A program made the translations under genes and the position numbers. A stretch of DNA of 64,000 nt from Pseudomonas sp. NKUCC02_KPG (GTDB lineage: Bacteria > Pseudomonadota > Gammaproteobacteria > Pseudomonadales > Pseudomonadaceae), in contig NZ_JAHKRC010000001.1 in assembly GCF_019345465.1 (NCBI RefSeq), positions 372,001 through 436,000 of the forward strand, given 5' to 3'. Positions 43,726 to 54,685 of the stretch are shown here, in pieces. The notes under the pieces were generated by a model. It did not search any database. It was not told the origin of the DNA and worked only from the letters and a program-made list of their open reading frames with translations. Positions within the stretch are counted from its first letter, which is position 1. The number at the start of each line of letters is the position of its first letter.

Positions 43726-44871
43726 ATGCCGACCACAACTAGAAAAATCTTGCTGGGCACCCTCGTTGTAGCCCTGATCGGTGCTTCACTCTTTTGGCTC
43801 AACCGCCCCGCACCCGGCAAGTCCCCGGGCGCAGCTCCAGTGCCGGTACGGGTTGTTCAAGTGCTGCAACAAGACGTACCGCGCTATATCAGCGGGATTG
43901 GCGCGGTGTTGTCACTGCACAGCGTGATGATCCGCCCGCAAATCGACGGCATTCTCACCGAGATACGGGTCAAGGAAGGCCAGGAGGTCAAGGCTGGCGA
44001 TCTTCTGGCAACCCTGGATGACCGCTCGATCAAGGCCAGCCTCGACCAGGCCAGGGCCCAACTGGGACAGAATCAGGCGCAGCTGCAAGTGGCACTGGTC
44101 GACCTCAAGCGCTACCAGTTGTTGAGCGTGGACAACGGCGTATCCAGGCAAACCCTCGATCAGCAACAAGCGCTGGTCAACCAGCTCAAGGCGTCGGCGC
44201 AAGGTAATCAGGCGGCTATTACGGCGGCGCAGGTGCAGTTGTCGTACACGCAAATTCAATCACCCGTCACCGGCCGCGTGGGGATTCGAACGGTAGACGC
44301 GGGCAACTTCCTGCGGGTCAGCGATTCTCAGGGGCTGTTTTCCGTCACCCAGATCGACCCCATCGCCGTAGAGTTTTCGCTACCCCAACAACAGCTCCCC
44401 CTGTTGCACGACTTGCTCACGGCCAAAGACCCGGCCCGGGTCAAAGCCTTTATCGGCAACGCCGACAGCAGCGGCACGCCGCTGGGCGAAGGCCGCTTGA
44501 GCCTGATCGACAATCAGGTCTCGGCAACCACAGGCACGATCAAGGTCAAAGCTCAGTTCGACAACCCCAAACAAACCCTGTGGCCCGGCCAGCTGGTCAA
44601 TGTCCAGATCCAGTCAGGGCTGGCAACGAATGCGCTGGTGGTCCCGCCTCAGGTGGTGCAGCGCGGGCTGGACAACTACTTCGTGTACAGGGTCCAGGCC
44701 GACAAGGTCGAAACGGTGCCTGTGCTGCTGGTCTATCAAGACACCGAGCAGAGCATCATCACCGGCGTCAATCCCGGGGACACACTGGTCAGCGATGGCC
44801 AGTCGCGGCTCAAGCCAGGCTCGCGGGTTGAAATATTGAGTGAGCCTACGCCCGCTCAGGTGCAGCCATGA
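43726..44871 (+). CDS. RND efflux periplasmic adaptor (MdtA-like)
   Basis: 381 residues. N-terminal helix anchor (ILLGTLVVALIGASLFWL), lipoyl halves (GILTEIRVKEGQEVKAGDLLATLDD and YTQIQSPVTGRVGIR), a helical hairpin between and beta-barrel/MP domains after. No obvious ribosome site precedes the ATG. The stop overlaps the pump start (ATGA). Confidence 0.88.
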   Translation: MPTTTRKILLGTLVVALIGASLFWLNRPAPGKSPGAAPVPVRVVQVLQQDVPRYISGIGAVLSLHSVMIRPQIDGILTEIRVKEGQEVKAGDLLATLDDRSIKASLDQARAQLGQNQAQLQVALVDLKRYQLLSVDNGVSRQTLDQQQALVNQLKASAQGNQAAITAAQVQLSYTQIQSPVTGRVGIRTVDAGNFLRVSDSQGLFSVTQIDPIAVEFSLPQQQLPLLHDLLTAKDPARVKAFIGNADSSGTPLGEGRLSLIDNQVSATTGTIKVKAQFDNPKQTLWPGQLVNVQIQSGLATNALVVPPQVVQRGLDNYFVYRVQADKVETVPVLLVYQDTEQSIITGVNPGDTLVSDGQSRLKPGSRVEILSEPTPAQVQP

Positions 44872-47800
44872 CCAACAGCCGCTCGCTGTCCGCCTGGTGC
44901 GTCGACCACCCCGTCGCCACGGTGCTGCTGACGTTTGCACTGGTGCTCGTGGGGCTGATTGCCTTTCCACGCCTGCCAATCGCGCCATTACCCGAAGCCG
45001 AGTTTCCGACCATCCAGGTGTCGGCACAGCTGCCGGGCGCCAGCCCGGACACGATGGCGTCATCCGTGGCCACGCCGCTGGAAGTGCAGTTCAGCGCCAT
45101 CCCCGGCATGACCCAGATGACCTCCAGCAGCGCGCTGGGCTCGACCACCCTGACCCTGCAATTCACCCTCGACAAAAGCATCGACACCGCCGCGCAAGAG
45201 GTTCAGGCGGCCATCAACACCGCGTCCGGCAAGTTACCCAAGGACATGCCGACCCTGCCGACCTGGAAGAAGGTCAACCCGGCCGACAGCCCGGTGCTGA
45301 TACTGAGCATCAGTTCATTGCACATGCCCGGCACAGAACTCAGCGATTACGTCGAAACCCTGCTGGCGCGCCAGATCAGCCAGATTGATGGCGTGGGCCT
45401 GATCAACATCACCGGCCAGCAACGCCCGGCGATCCGGGTCCAGGCCTCGGCCGACAAGCTGGCTGCCATTGGCCTGACCCTGGCCGATATTCGCCTGGCT
45501 ATCCAGCAAACCAGCCTCAATCTGGCCAAGGGCGCGCTGTACGGCCCGTCGAGCATCTCCACCCTGTCGACCAACGATCAGTTGTTTGATGCGGACGAAT
45601 ACGGCCAATTGATCGTCTCGTACAAGGACGGCGCGCCCGTGCAACTGCGTGACGTGGCGCGAGTGGTCAACGGTGCAGAAAACGATTACGTACAAGCCTG
45701 GTCCGGGCACCAGCCGGGTCTGAATCTGGTGATCTCCCGCCAGCCGGGGGCGAACATCGTTGAAACCGTAGACCGCATCCAGGCCGCCCTGCCCGGCCTG
45801 CAAGCCATGCTCCCCGCCTCCGTCGAAGTGACCGTGCTGAGTGACCGCACCAAGACCATTCGCGCGTCCTTGCATGAGGTTGAAATCACCCTGCTGATTG
45901 CCGTGCTGCTGGTGGTTGCGGTGATGGCGCTGTTTTTGCGCCAGTGGTCCGCCACCCTGATTGTGTCGGCGGTGCTCGGGGTTTCGCTGATCGCAAGCTT
46001 TGCCCTTATGTATGTGCTGGGCTTCAGTCTCAACAACCTGACACTGGTGGCGATTGTGGTCGCCGTGGGGTTTGTGGTCGACGATGCGATCGTGGTGGTG
46101 GAGAACATTCACCGCCATCTGGAAGCAGGCGAAAGCATGCGCGACGCCGCGATCAAGGGCTCCAGCGAGATTGGTTTTACCGTGGTCTCCATCAGCTTTT
46201 CGCTGGTGGCCGCGTTTATTCCATTGCTGTTTATGGGCGGCGTGGTCGGGCGGCTGTTCAAGGAGTTCGCCCTGACAGCGACCTCGACCATCCTGATTTC
46301 GGTACTGGTGTCACTGACCCTCGCCCCGACGCTGGCGGCCCTGTTTATGCGCTCGCCGGTGCACAAGCCAGATGCCAGGCCGGGCTTTGGCGAACGTTTG
46401 CTGGCGGGGTACGAAAAGATCTTGAAGCGCGCCCTGGCGCACCAGCGGTTGATGCTCGGCATTTTTGGCGTGACGCTGGCCATGGCCATCGCCGGGTACG
46501 TGCTGATCCCCAAGGGTTTCTTCCCGGTACAGGACACCGGCTTCGTGCTCGGCACCAGCGAAGCGGCGTCCGACATTTCGTTCCCTGACATGACACAAAA
46601 GCATCTGGCGCTGGCCAACATCATCAGCAACGACCCTGCGGTCCAGGCTTTTTCCCACTCCGTGGGCGTCACCGGCAGCAACCAGACCATCGCCAACGGC
46701 CGCTTCTGGATTGCCCTCAAGGACCGGAGCCAGCGCGATGTGTCGGCCAGCGAATTTATCGACCGGATTCGCCCGCAACTGGCCAAGGTGCCGGGCATCG
46801 TGCTGTATCTGCGCGCAGGCCAGGACATCAACCTCAGTTCGGGGCCAAGCCGCAGCCAGTATCAATACGTGCTCAAAAGCAACGACGGCCCGACGCTCAC
46901 CACCTGGACCCAGCGCCTGACCGAAAAACTGCGCGCCAACCCGGCCTTTCGCGACTTGTCCAACGACCTGCAACTGGGCGGCAGCATCACCCACATCAGC
47001 ATCGACCGGAACGCTGCAGCCCGCTTCGGCCTGACCGCTACCGATGTCGATGAAGCGCTGTATGACGCGTTCGGCCAGCGCCAGGTCAATGAATTCCAGA
47101 CCGAGACCAACCAGTACAACGTCATTCTGGAGGTGGACGCGCAGCAGCGAGGCAAAGCCGAAAGCCTGGGCTACTTCTACCTGCGCTCGCCGCTGACCGG
47201 GGACATGGTGCCCCTGTCTGCCGTGGCCAAGGTAGACGCGCCTGCGAGCGGGCCGCTTTCGATCAGTCATGACGGCATGTTCCCGGCAGCCAACCTGTCG
47301 TTCAACCTCGCGCCCGGCGTGGCCTTGGGCGATGCCGTGCTGATGCTCAATCAGGCGAAAAACGAAATCGGCATGCCGAGCACCATCAGCGGCAACTTCC
47401 AGGGCGCCGCACAGGCGTTCCAGAGCTCGCTGGCCAGCCAGCCGTGGCTGATTCTGGCGGCGCTGGTGGCGGTGTACATCATTCTGGGGGTGCTCTATGA
47501 AAGCTTTGTACACCCGTTGACGATCATTTCGACCCTGCCATCAGCCGGGCTCGGTGCGCTGCTGATGCTGTGGATATGCGGGCAGGACTTTTCAATCATG
47601 GCGTTGATCGGGCTGGTGCTGCTGATCGGTATCGTCAAGAAAAACGGCATCCTGATGATCGACTTTGCCCTGGATGCCCAGCGCAATCGCGGCCTGAGCC
47701 CGGAAGATGCCATCTATGAAGCCTGTATCACCCGGTTCCGGCCGATCATCATGACCACCCTCGCCGCCCTCCTCGGCGCCTTGCCGCTGATGCTCGGCTA

Positions 47801-47972
47801 TGGCACCGGCGCAGAACTGCGCCAGCCCCTGGGGATTGCCGTGGTTGGCGGGCTGCTGGTGAGCCAGGCCCTGACCCTGTTTACCACACCGGTCATATAC
47901 TTGTGGCTTGAGCGGCTGTTCCATCGTTCCAAACCGATCACTGAGGCAGGTTATGCGCGTTCTGATCGTTGA
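44868..47972 (+). CDS. RND multidrug efflux permease (MdtB/MdtC/MuxBC-like)
   Basis: 1034 residues, 12 membrane helices and two large periplasmic loops. The proton-relay Asp pair is in VGFVVDDAIVVVENIHRHLE. The N-terminus (WCVDHPVATVLLTFALVLVGLIAFPRLPIAPLPEAEFPTIQVSAQLPGASPDTM) is typical of the HAE1 family. The MdtABC and MuxABC systems use two permeases, but only one is here and no outer membrane factor follows, so it probably borrows a TolC/OprM partner. The 3' end overlaps the response regulator gene by 20 bp. Confidence 0.92.
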   Translation: MTNSRSLSAWCVDHPVATVLLTFALVLVGLIAFPRLPIAPLPEAEFPTIQVSAQLPGASPDTMASSVATPLEVQFSAIPGMTQMTSSSALGSTTLTLQFTLDKSIDTAAQEVQAAINTASGKLPKDMPTLPTWKKVNPADSPVLILSISSLHMPGTELSDYVETLLARQISQIDGVGLINITGQQRPAIRVQASADKLAAIGLTLADIRLAIQQTSLNLAKGALYGPSSISTLSTNDQLFDADEYGQLIVSYKDGAPVQLRDVARVVNGAENDYVQAWSGHQPGLNLVISRQPGANIVETVDRIQAALPGLQAMLPASVEVTVLSDRTKTIRASLHEVEITLLIAVLLVVAVMALFLRQWSATLIVSAVLGVSLIASFALMYVLGFSLNNLTLVAIVVAVGFVVDDAIVVVENIHRHLEAGESMRDAAIKGSSEIGFTVVSISFSLVAAFIPLLFMGGVVGRLFKEFALTATSTILISVLVSLTLAPTLAALFMRSPVHKPDARPGFGERLLAGYEKILKRALAHQRLMLGIFGVTLAMAIAGYVLIPKGFFPVQDTGFVLGTSEAASDISFPDMTQKHLALANIISNDPAVQAFSHSVGVTGSNQTIANGRFWIALKDRSQRDVSASEFIDRIRPQLAKVPGIVLYLRAGQDINLSSGPSRSQYQYVLKSNDGPTLTTWTQRLTEKLRANPAFRDLSNDLQLGGSITHISIDRNAAARFGLTATDVDEALYDAFGQRQVNEFQTETNQYNVILEVDAQQRGKAESLGYFYLRSPLTGDMVPLSAVAKVDAPASGPLSISHDGMFPAANLSFNLAPGVALGDAVLMLNQAKNEIGMPSTISGNFQGAAQAFQSSLASQPWLILAALVAVYIILGVLYESFVHPLTIISTLPSAGLGALLMLWICGQDFSIMALIGLVLLIGIVKKNGILMIDFALDAQRNRGLSPEDAIYEACITRFRPIIMTTLAALLGALPLMLGYGTGAELRQPLGIAVVGGLLVSQALTLFTTPVIYLWLERLFHRSKPITEAGYARSDR

Positions 47973-48630
47973 AGATGAAGAGAAAACCGCCGACTACCTG
48001 CACCGCGGGCTGACCGAGCAAGGTTATACGGTGGATGTTGCCCGCGACGGCATCGAAGGTCTGCACCTGGCGATGGAGAGCGATTACGCGGTGATCGTGC
48101 TCGATGTCATGCTGCCCGGCCTCGATGGCTTCGGGGTACTGAGGGCCCTGCGCGGGCGCAAGCAAACCCCGGTGATCATGCTGACGGCACGGGAGCGGGT
48201 CGAAGACCGGATTCGCGGATTGCGTGAAGGCGCCGACGACTATCTGGGCAAACCGTTTTCATTTCTGGAACTGGTGGCCCGCCTGCAAGCCCTGACCCGT
48301 CGCAGCGGTGGTGGTCACGAACCGGTGCAGGTCACTGTCGACGACCTGTGGATAGATCTGATCAGCCGCAAGGCCAGTCGCGCCGGAACCCGCCTGGATC
48401 TGACCGCCAAGGAGTTTTCGTTGCTTAGCGTACTGGCGCGGCGCCAGGGTGAAATCCTGTCCAAGACGGCCATTGCCGAGATGGTCTGGGACATCAATTT
48501 CGACAGCGATGCCAACGTGGTCGAAGTGGCGATCAAGCGCTTGCGCGCCAAGCTCGACGGACCGTTCGAGCACAAGTTGCTGCACACCATCCGTGGCATG
48601 GGTTATGTGCTGGAGCGGCGCGGTGATTAA
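47953..48630 (+). CDS. OmpR-family response regulator (CusR/heavy-metal type)
   Basis: 225 residues from the ATG at 47953, with GAGGCAGG upstream inside the pump gene. Receiver domain with Asp51 (VIVLDVMLPGLDG), TAR and KPFSF, followed by a winged-helix domain ending HTIRGMGYVLERRGD. It matches the heavy-metal/envelope-stress regulator subgroup. Overlaps both neighbours, so it is part of the pump operon and likely autoregulates it. Confidence 0.9.
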   Translation: MRVLIVEDEEKTADYLHRGLTEQGYTVDVARDGIEGLHLAMESDYAVIVLDVMLPGLDGFGVLRALRGRKQTPVIMLTARERVEDRIRGLREGADDYLGKPFSFLELVARLQALTRRSGGGHEPVQVTVDDLWIDLISRKASRAGTRLDLTAKEFSLLSVLARRQGEILSKTAIAEMVWDINFDSDANVVEVAIKRLRAKLDGPFEHKLLHTIRGMGYVLERRGD

Positions 48631-50002
48631 GCGGTTCAAGGCCCTGGACTCCATCGCCATGCGCTTGAGTGCGATGTTCGCCCTCGTCGCGCTGCTGGTG
48701 TTTGTGTTGATTGGCGGAGCGCTTTACCAGCAGGTCGACAAAAGCATCGGGCGCCTGCCCGAAGCGGAACTGGATGCGCGATACAGCGTGCTGGAATCGT
48801 CCGTCAATCGTTACGGCACGCCCGAACACTGGGCCAAGATCAGCGCCAAGCTCAAGCTGCTCAGCGAAGAGGACAAACGCATCCGGTTCTGGGCCATCAG
48901 CGCTGATCCTTCCTATGAATACGGCAACCCCGAGGCCACAGTGCGCGAATTCGCCCAAGGCCCGGTCGGCGTGCGGGACTTGCGGCTGCCTGGCCAGGCT
49001 GACCCGTTCAAGGTACTCATCAGCGAGATTGCAGCCAAGGAACAGCGCCCGGCACTGCGCTTTTTGATTGCCATCGATACGCACACCTTTCGCCAGACCC
49101 AGCACCACCTGCTCATCGCGCTGGTCAGCCTGGCGGCTGTTGGCGTGCTTCTGGCCTCGCTGCTCGGCTATTGGGTGGCGCGCATTGGTCTCAAACCGTT
49201 GAACGATTTATCCCAGGAAGCGCAAAAACTGGCTCCGCCGCGCTTGTCCGGGCGCTTGCACCTTGCGCCGCTGGCGCCGGAGCTGGACCAACTGGTGAGT
49301 GCCTTCAATGCCACCCTGGACCGGGTCGAGCAGGCCTACACCCGCCTGGAGTCATTCAATGCCGACGTGGCCCATGAACTGCGCTCCCCGCTGACCAACC
49401 TGATTGGCCAGACCCAGGTCGCACTGACGCGGGGACGTTCGGCCGAGCACTACTTCGAGGTGCTGCAATCCAACCTCGAGGAACTGGAGCGCCTGCGCAG
49501 CATCATCAATGACATGCTGTTTCTGGCCAGCGCCGACCAAGGGAGCAAAGCGAACAAACTGATCCACGCCTCCCTGGCAGACGAAGTGGCCACGACCCTG
49601 GATTACCTGGAGTTCATTCTTGAGGATGCGCAGGTTGAGGTGAAGGTCAGCGGCGATGCCCAGGTCAATATCGAAAAAGCCCACCTGCGTCGGGCGCTGA
49701 TCAACTTGCTGAACAATGCCGTGCAACATACCGAAGCCGGGCAATCGATTGACGTTCAGATCAGCCACACGGCGGATCAGGTGACCATCAGTGTCAGCAA
49801 TCCTGGGGAGCCGATTGCGCCAGAACATTTACCACGGCTGTTCGAGCGTTTTTATCGGGTAGATGCGGCCCGCTATAACAGTGGTGCCAACCACGGCCTG
49901 GGGCTGGCCATCGTCAAAGCCATTGCGCAAATGCACGGTGGCGAAGTGTTTGTACGCAGCGGCGGTGGACGCAATACGTTCGGGATTTATTTACCGATTT
50001 AA
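48623..50002 (+). CDS. Heavy-metal-type sensor histidine kinase (CusS-like)
   Basis: 459 residues from the GTG at 48623, which overlaps the regulator stop by 8 bp (GTGATTAA). Two helices (~15-35 and ~165-190) frame a periplasmic sensor loop. HAMP is followed by the H-box VAHELRSPL (His251), N-box LINLLNNAVQH and G-box NHGLGLAIVKAI. It ends TFGIYLPI, typical of this group. The signal, metal or other, cannot be read from sequence. Confidence 0.88.
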   Translation: MIKRFKALDSIAMRLSAMFALVALLVFVLIGGALYQQVDKSIGRLPEAELDARYSVLESSVNRYGTPEHWAKISAKLKLLSEEDKRIRFWAISADPSYEYGNPEATVREFAQGPVGVRDLRLPGQADPFKVLISEIAAKEQRPALRFLIAIDTHTFRQTQHHLLIALVSLAAVGVLLASLLGYWVARIGLKPLNDLSQEAQKLAPPRLSGRLHLAPLAPELDQLVSAFNATLDRVEQAYTRLESFNADVAHELRSPLTNLIGQTQVALTRGRSAEHYFEVLQSNLEELERLRSIINDMLFLASADQGSKANKLIHASLADEVATTLDYLEFILEDAQVEVKVSGDAQVNIEKAHLRRALINLLNNAVQHTEAGQSIDVQISHTADQVTISVSNPGEPIAPEHLPRLFERFYRVDAARYNSGANHGLGLAIVKAIAQMHGGEVFVRSGGGRNTFGIYLPI

Positions 50003-50005
50003 CCT

Positions 50006-50092
50006 TGTGGGAGCGGGCTTGCTCGCGATGCAGACGCCTAGGTCAACCAGGTCAATCAAGGTGATGCCATCGCGAGCAAGCCCGCTCCAACA
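50006..50092. repeat. REP doublet (REPIN)
   Basis: TGTGGGAGCGGGCTTGCTCG (from 50006) and its reverse complement arm ending near 50092 (CATCGCGAGCAAGCCCGCTCC from 50068) flank 37 bp. It directly follows the kinase stop. Confidence 0.88.
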
Positions 50093-50235
50093 GTGGCAAA
50101 GCGTCTAGCCCGCACTCCTCACATTTGTTACCTAAAACGCAAAAGTCCTTGTCTAAAACAAAGCTTTTTCGACCCCGCCTGCCACTATAGATTTAGCCCA
50201 TCACACAGCACTTGCTAAGCAAGAAGGTCTTTGAA

Positions 50236-50460
50236 ATGTCCAGCAGTATGGGTATGGCCAGCGTTTTCGTTTTGTCGTCTTTGTTGTTGTCGCCTTTGGC
50301 CATGGCGGAAGAATCACCGGCATTCGTCGCACAAAATGCGGCACGTGCAGCTTCTTTTGAACAGAACCAGGCAGAGCTGACGGCACGCCATCAAAACGAC
50401 GCCGACCACTCGCAAACACAAGCCAAAACCAGCGTTTCGGATGAAGCCAAAGACAGCTGA
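50236..50460 (+). CDS. Small secreted protein of unknown function
   Basis: 74 residues from the ATG at 50236 (GAAGG upstream). The signal peptide (MGMASVFVLSSLLLSPLAMA) leaves about 50 residues. These are Ala/Gln/Glu/His-rich and likely disordered or helical (SPAFVAQNAARAASFEQNQAELTARHQND), with no Cys. It has its own terminator downstream. Family not recognised. Confidence 0.65.
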   Translation: MSSSMGMASVFVLSSLLLSPLAMAEESPAFVAQNAARAASFEQNQAELTARHQNDADHSQTQAKTSVSDEAKDS

Positions 50461-50525
50461 TTCCCCCCCTCCAGACTTCCCGACCCAGTCAGTCATCTGC
50501 CAAGCATATGACTGATTGTTTCAAA

Positions 50526-50551
50526 AGCCGCTACCATAGCGGCTTTTTTTT
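50526..50551 (+). terminator. Rho-independent terminator
   Basis: AGCCGCT / AGCGGCT stem (extended by a TA pair) followed by eight T's. It ends the small secreted protein gene before the OprD-family porin. Confidence 0.85.
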
Positions 50552-50651
50552 GTTTTAAAAAAAAAGCACTGCCTCTCTGGAGTGCGATCAGGGACAACCT
50601 GTTTTTTGATCAAAATAACAACTGCCGCCACTTTCAAGGAGCAACTCACTG

Positions 50652-51971
50652 GTGAAGTACTCACTCAAACTCAGTCCGTTATTCATTGCCCTGGCTGCAA
50701 CGATCCCCCCTTTCGCCCATGCAGGTGACGACGCCGCAAAAGACGGTTTTATCGAAGGCTCAAGCCTGAAAATCAACACTCGCAACTACTACATGAACCA
50801 CGATATCCGCAGCCCCCATGCTGAAGACAGCAAGGAATGGGGCCAGGGTTTTATTGGCAAATTTGAGTCGGGCTTCACCCAGGGCACGGTCGGTTTCGGC
50901 CTGGATGCCTACGCCCTGCTTGGGCTCAAGCTCGATGGCGGTGGCGGAACGGATGGCAGCAGCATCCTGCCGGTCAGTGATGGCAATGGCAAAGCGCCCA
51001 CCTCTTTCTCGTCTGCCGGAGCGGCACTGAAAATCCGTGCCTTTGATACCGAGCTCAAGGCAGGCGACCTGTTTTTGACCAACCCGGTGATTGCCGGCGG
51101 CGAAACCCGCATGCTGCCCCAGACCTTTCGCGGTGTCAGCCTGACCAACAACAGTGTCGATGGCTGGATGTTCGAAGGCGGCCAGGTCAGTTTTGAAAAG
51201 CCCTACAACCAGAGCGGCATGCGCCGCCTGACTACCACCTACGGCAACCTTGGCGATCAGAGCAGCAAGCACATCACCTGGGCCGGTACTTCCTGGAGCG
51301 GCGTGCCCGGCGTTACCAGCAATTTATATGCGGCGCAGTTGCAGGACATCTGGAACCAGTACTACTACGACCTGGATTACACCTATGCACTGACCGAGAG
51401 CATCAGCCTCAATCCCGGCCTGCACTTCTATCACACCCAGGACACCGGCAAGGCGCTGCTGGGTGATATCGACAACAACACCTTCAGCCTGCACTTTGCA
51501 GTCGGAGTAGACGGACACAAGGTGACGGCGGTCTACCAGCGGGTCAACGGCAACACACCTTTTGACTATCTCTATCAAGGTGACAGCGTATACCTCGACA
51601 ACTCGCAGCAGTACTCGGACTTCAACGGCCCGAATGAGCGCTCCTGGAAGCTGCAATACGAATATGACTTCGCCGGGCTTGGCCTTGCCGGGCTGACGGC
51701 CAGCGCCTCGTACTCTCGCGGCGAACTGGATTTGACCAAGGCTGACGCCAACAGCATCGGCTACAGCAACTGGTACAACCCCGAAGGCAAGAATGCCCAC
51801 CACTGGGAGCGCGACCTGGGGCTCAAGTATGTGCTTCAGGAAGGCAAGGCCAAGGATCTGGCAGTGAGCCTGCGCTGGGCAACCAACCGCGGCAACACGG
51901 CTTACCAGAGCGTCGACAATGATGTCGATGAGTACCGGGTAATCATCGACTATCCTATTGATGTGTTTTAA
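50652..51971 (+). CDS. OprD-family outer membrane porin
   Basis: 439 residues from a GTG (AAGGAG upstream). Signal peptide ([21 protein letters not shown]), then an 18-strand OprD-type barrel: [56 protein letters not shown] and a C-terminal [12 protein letters not shown]. OprD members admit amino acids, peptides or small acids across the outer membrane; substrate unknown. A TTTTGATCAAAA palindrome lies upstream at 50604-50615. A hairpin follows the stop. Confidence 0.9.
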   Translation: MKYSLKLSPLFIALAATIPPFAHAGDDAAKDGFIEGSSLKINTRNYYMNHDIRSPHAEDSKEWGQGFIGKFESGFTQGTVGFGLDAYALLGLKLDGGGGTDGSSILPVSDGNGKAPTSFSSAGAALKIRAFDTELKAGDLFLTNPVIAGGETRMLPQTFRGVSLTNNSVDGWMFEGGQVSFEKPYNQSGMRRLTTTYGNLGDQSSKHITWAGTSWSGVPGVTSNLYAAQLQDIWNQYYYDLDYTYALTESISLNPGLHFYHTQDTGKALLGDIDNNTFSLHFAVGVDGHKVTAVYQRVNGNTPFDYLYQGDSVYLDNSQQYSDFNGPNERSWKLQYEYDFAGLGLAGLTASASYSRGELDLTKADANSIGYSNWYNPEGKNAHHWERDLGLKYVLQEGKAKDLAVSLRWATNRGNTAYQSVDNDVDEYRVIIDYPIDVF

Positions 51972-51982
51972 TCCTTGACCAT

Positions 51983-52008
51983 AAGGCCAGCTTTTTAGCT
52001 GGCCTTAT
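51983..52008 (+). terminator. Hairpin terminator of the porin gene
   Basis: AAGGCCAGCT / AGCTGGCCTT stem with a small T-rich loop, 12 bases after the porin stop. The T tract after the stem is short (TTATCT). Confidence 0.7.
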
Positions 52009-52103
52009 CTCTGTAAGGCATCCCCTTACGGCAGGGCAAAAATCGTATCTGTGAGGGTAAGCCCATTCCTTTTTCCCCGCGTTCACACATCATCACCCGA
52101 CGC

Positions 52104-53582
52104 ATGCTGGTCGGGGCCAGCGCCCTCTCGGTGCTGGCCATCCTCAGCATCGTTGGCTATTTGCTGGTCAGGGAGTACCGCAACACCGAGCAAGACGCTG
52201 CACGCGCTGCGCTGAACATTGTGCAACTGATCAGCCGGGATATTCGCAACACGCTCTCGATCTACGACACCTCCCTGAGCAACCTGATCAACTTGATGCA
52301 AAGCCAGGCATTGGCCCCTCTTTCGCCACAGACTCAAAAGTCGGTGCTCTTCGACAGGGCTATTGAGGCGCCCTCCAACGCCGGGTTCTTTGTACTCGAT
52401 GCCGAAGGCAAACTGATTGCCAGCTCTCGCCCTCCGGTGGCCTCGCTGGACGACGCCCGCCAGCAGCCCTGGTTCAAGGTCCACCTCACTGCAAAAAATG
52501 ATGAGCTCTACATCAGTCGCCCCCTGCTTGTCAGCGAGAGCCCCAATGACTGGAACCTGATTTTGAGCCGTAGAATTACAGCCCCCGACGGGCGTTTTGG
52601 CGGCGTTGCCGTCGCCCAGATGAAAATAAGCTACTTTCAGAATCTGTTTCGCGGGCTGGACCTTGGACCGACAGGAAACATCAGCCTGATCAGCACGGAC
52701 GGTATCCTGCTGAGCCAGTCTCCGGCGGCGACCAAGTTTTACACCGGCCAGGACCTGAGCCAGTCGCCAACCTTTCTGCGCTTTCTCACCGAACGCTACG
52801 GCAGCTTTACCGCCATGTCCGGTGCCTACAACCTGAAACGCCTGTACAACTTCGCGCAGGTCAACGAACTGCCCATGGTGGTCGTGGTTGCCTTGTCGAC
52901 CGAGCACATTTTCAGTAACTGGCAGCACACGGCCCTGTTGATCGGCAGCGCCACCCTGCTGCTCTGCATGGGCCTGCTATGGCTCACCTGGCTCCTGGTC
53001 CGCGAACTGCGCCTGCGCCAACGCGCCGAGCTGGAGCTTGCAACCCTGGCCTCCACCGACCCGCTTACCGGGCTGGCCAATCGGCGCATGCTGGACAAAA
53101 CACTGGATATGGAATGGCGACGGGCGCAACGCACGGGCGCGCCGCTGTCACTGATCATGATTGATATCGATCATTTCAAGGCCTTCAACGACAGCTATGG
53201 TCATCAGGCCGGTGATGAAGCCTTGCGCCAGGTCGCACAGGCAATCAAGGCCCACGTGCGCCGCCCCGCCGATCTGGCTGCCCGCTATGGCGGCGAGGAA
53301 TTTGCCGTTGTCCTGACCGAGACCGACGCCGCGGGTACTCGCCTGCTGGCTGAAAAGATTCGCAGCGCGGTGGAGCACATGGAGCCTGCCAACCTGGCAA
53401 CCCACAAGCTCACTGTCAGCCTGGGTGCCTGCACCCGCTACGCAAAACCGGGTGACGCTCAGGACCAACTGATCAGCACTGCCGATAAAGCCCTCTATCA
53501 AGCCAAGAAGCGCGGCAGAAACCGGGTCATGGATATCAATGAAACCGGGCTCAATGCCCTGAAGCCTAAAACCACGGAATAA
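52104..53582 (+). CDS. Membrane diguanylate cyclase with dCache-like sensor
   Basis: 492 residues from the ATG at 52104. A first membrane helix (~5-25), a periplasmic Cache-type sensor (~30-270), a second helix (~273-298), then a GGDEF domain with SDPLTGLANRR-like (STDPLTGLANRRML) and active-site GGEEF at 396-400. The inhibitory I-site R-P-A-D is five residues upstream. It makes c-di-GMP and is probably product-inhibited. The ATG has no ribosome site; an in-frame ATT at 52065 does (GAGGG, 7-base spacing) and would add 13 residues with basic charge before the helix. Confidence 0.9.
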   Translation: MLVGASALSVLAILSIVGYLLVREYRNTEQDAARAALNIVQLISRDIRNTLSIYDTSLSNLINLMQSQALAPLSPQTQKSVLFDRAIEAPSNAGFFVLDAEGKLIASSRPPVASLDDARQQPWFKVHLTAKNDELYISRPLLVSESPNDWNLILSRRITAPDGRFGGVAVAQMKISYFQNLFRGLDLGPTGNISLISTDGILLSQSPAATKFYTGQDLSQSPTFLRFLTERYGSFTAMSGAYNLKRLYNFAQVNELPMVVVVALSTEHIFSNWQHTALLIGSATLLLCMGLLWLTWLLVRELRLRQRAELELATLASTDPLTGLANRRMLDKTLDMEWRRAQRTGAPLSLIMIDIDHFKAFNDSYGHQAGDEALRQVAQAIKAHVRRPADLAARYGGEEFAVVLTETDAAGTRLLAEKIRSAVEHMEPANLATHKLTVSLGACTRYAKPGDAQDQLISTADKALYQAKKRGRNRVMDINETGLNALKPKTTE

Positions 53583-53608
53583 CACCGGTACACGACGTAA
53601 TCGCAACC

Positions 53609-53638
53609 AAAAAAAAGGCCACCCGAGGGTGGCCTTCA
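53609..53638. terminator. Bidirectional terminator between DGC and lpxC
   Basis: AAGGCCACCC / GGGTGGCCTT stem with a 2-base loop. The A-run at 53609-53616 gives a U tract on the minus strand for lpxC. It also lies 30 bp after the cyclase stop. Confidence 0.85.
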
Positions 53639-53661
53639 AAAACTAGAGAAAGAAGTTTTAC

Positions 53662-54609
<948 letters not shown>

Positions 54610-54685
54610 TCAACAAAGGCTGGCGATAATAGCAGACCGAGCCTTTGCTGAACACCAATCACCTTAATAGCCCTGATTGATTTCA

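Noticed and set aside
46311..47513. 400-codon open frame on the minus strand
   Set aside because: Antisense shadow of the RND permease.
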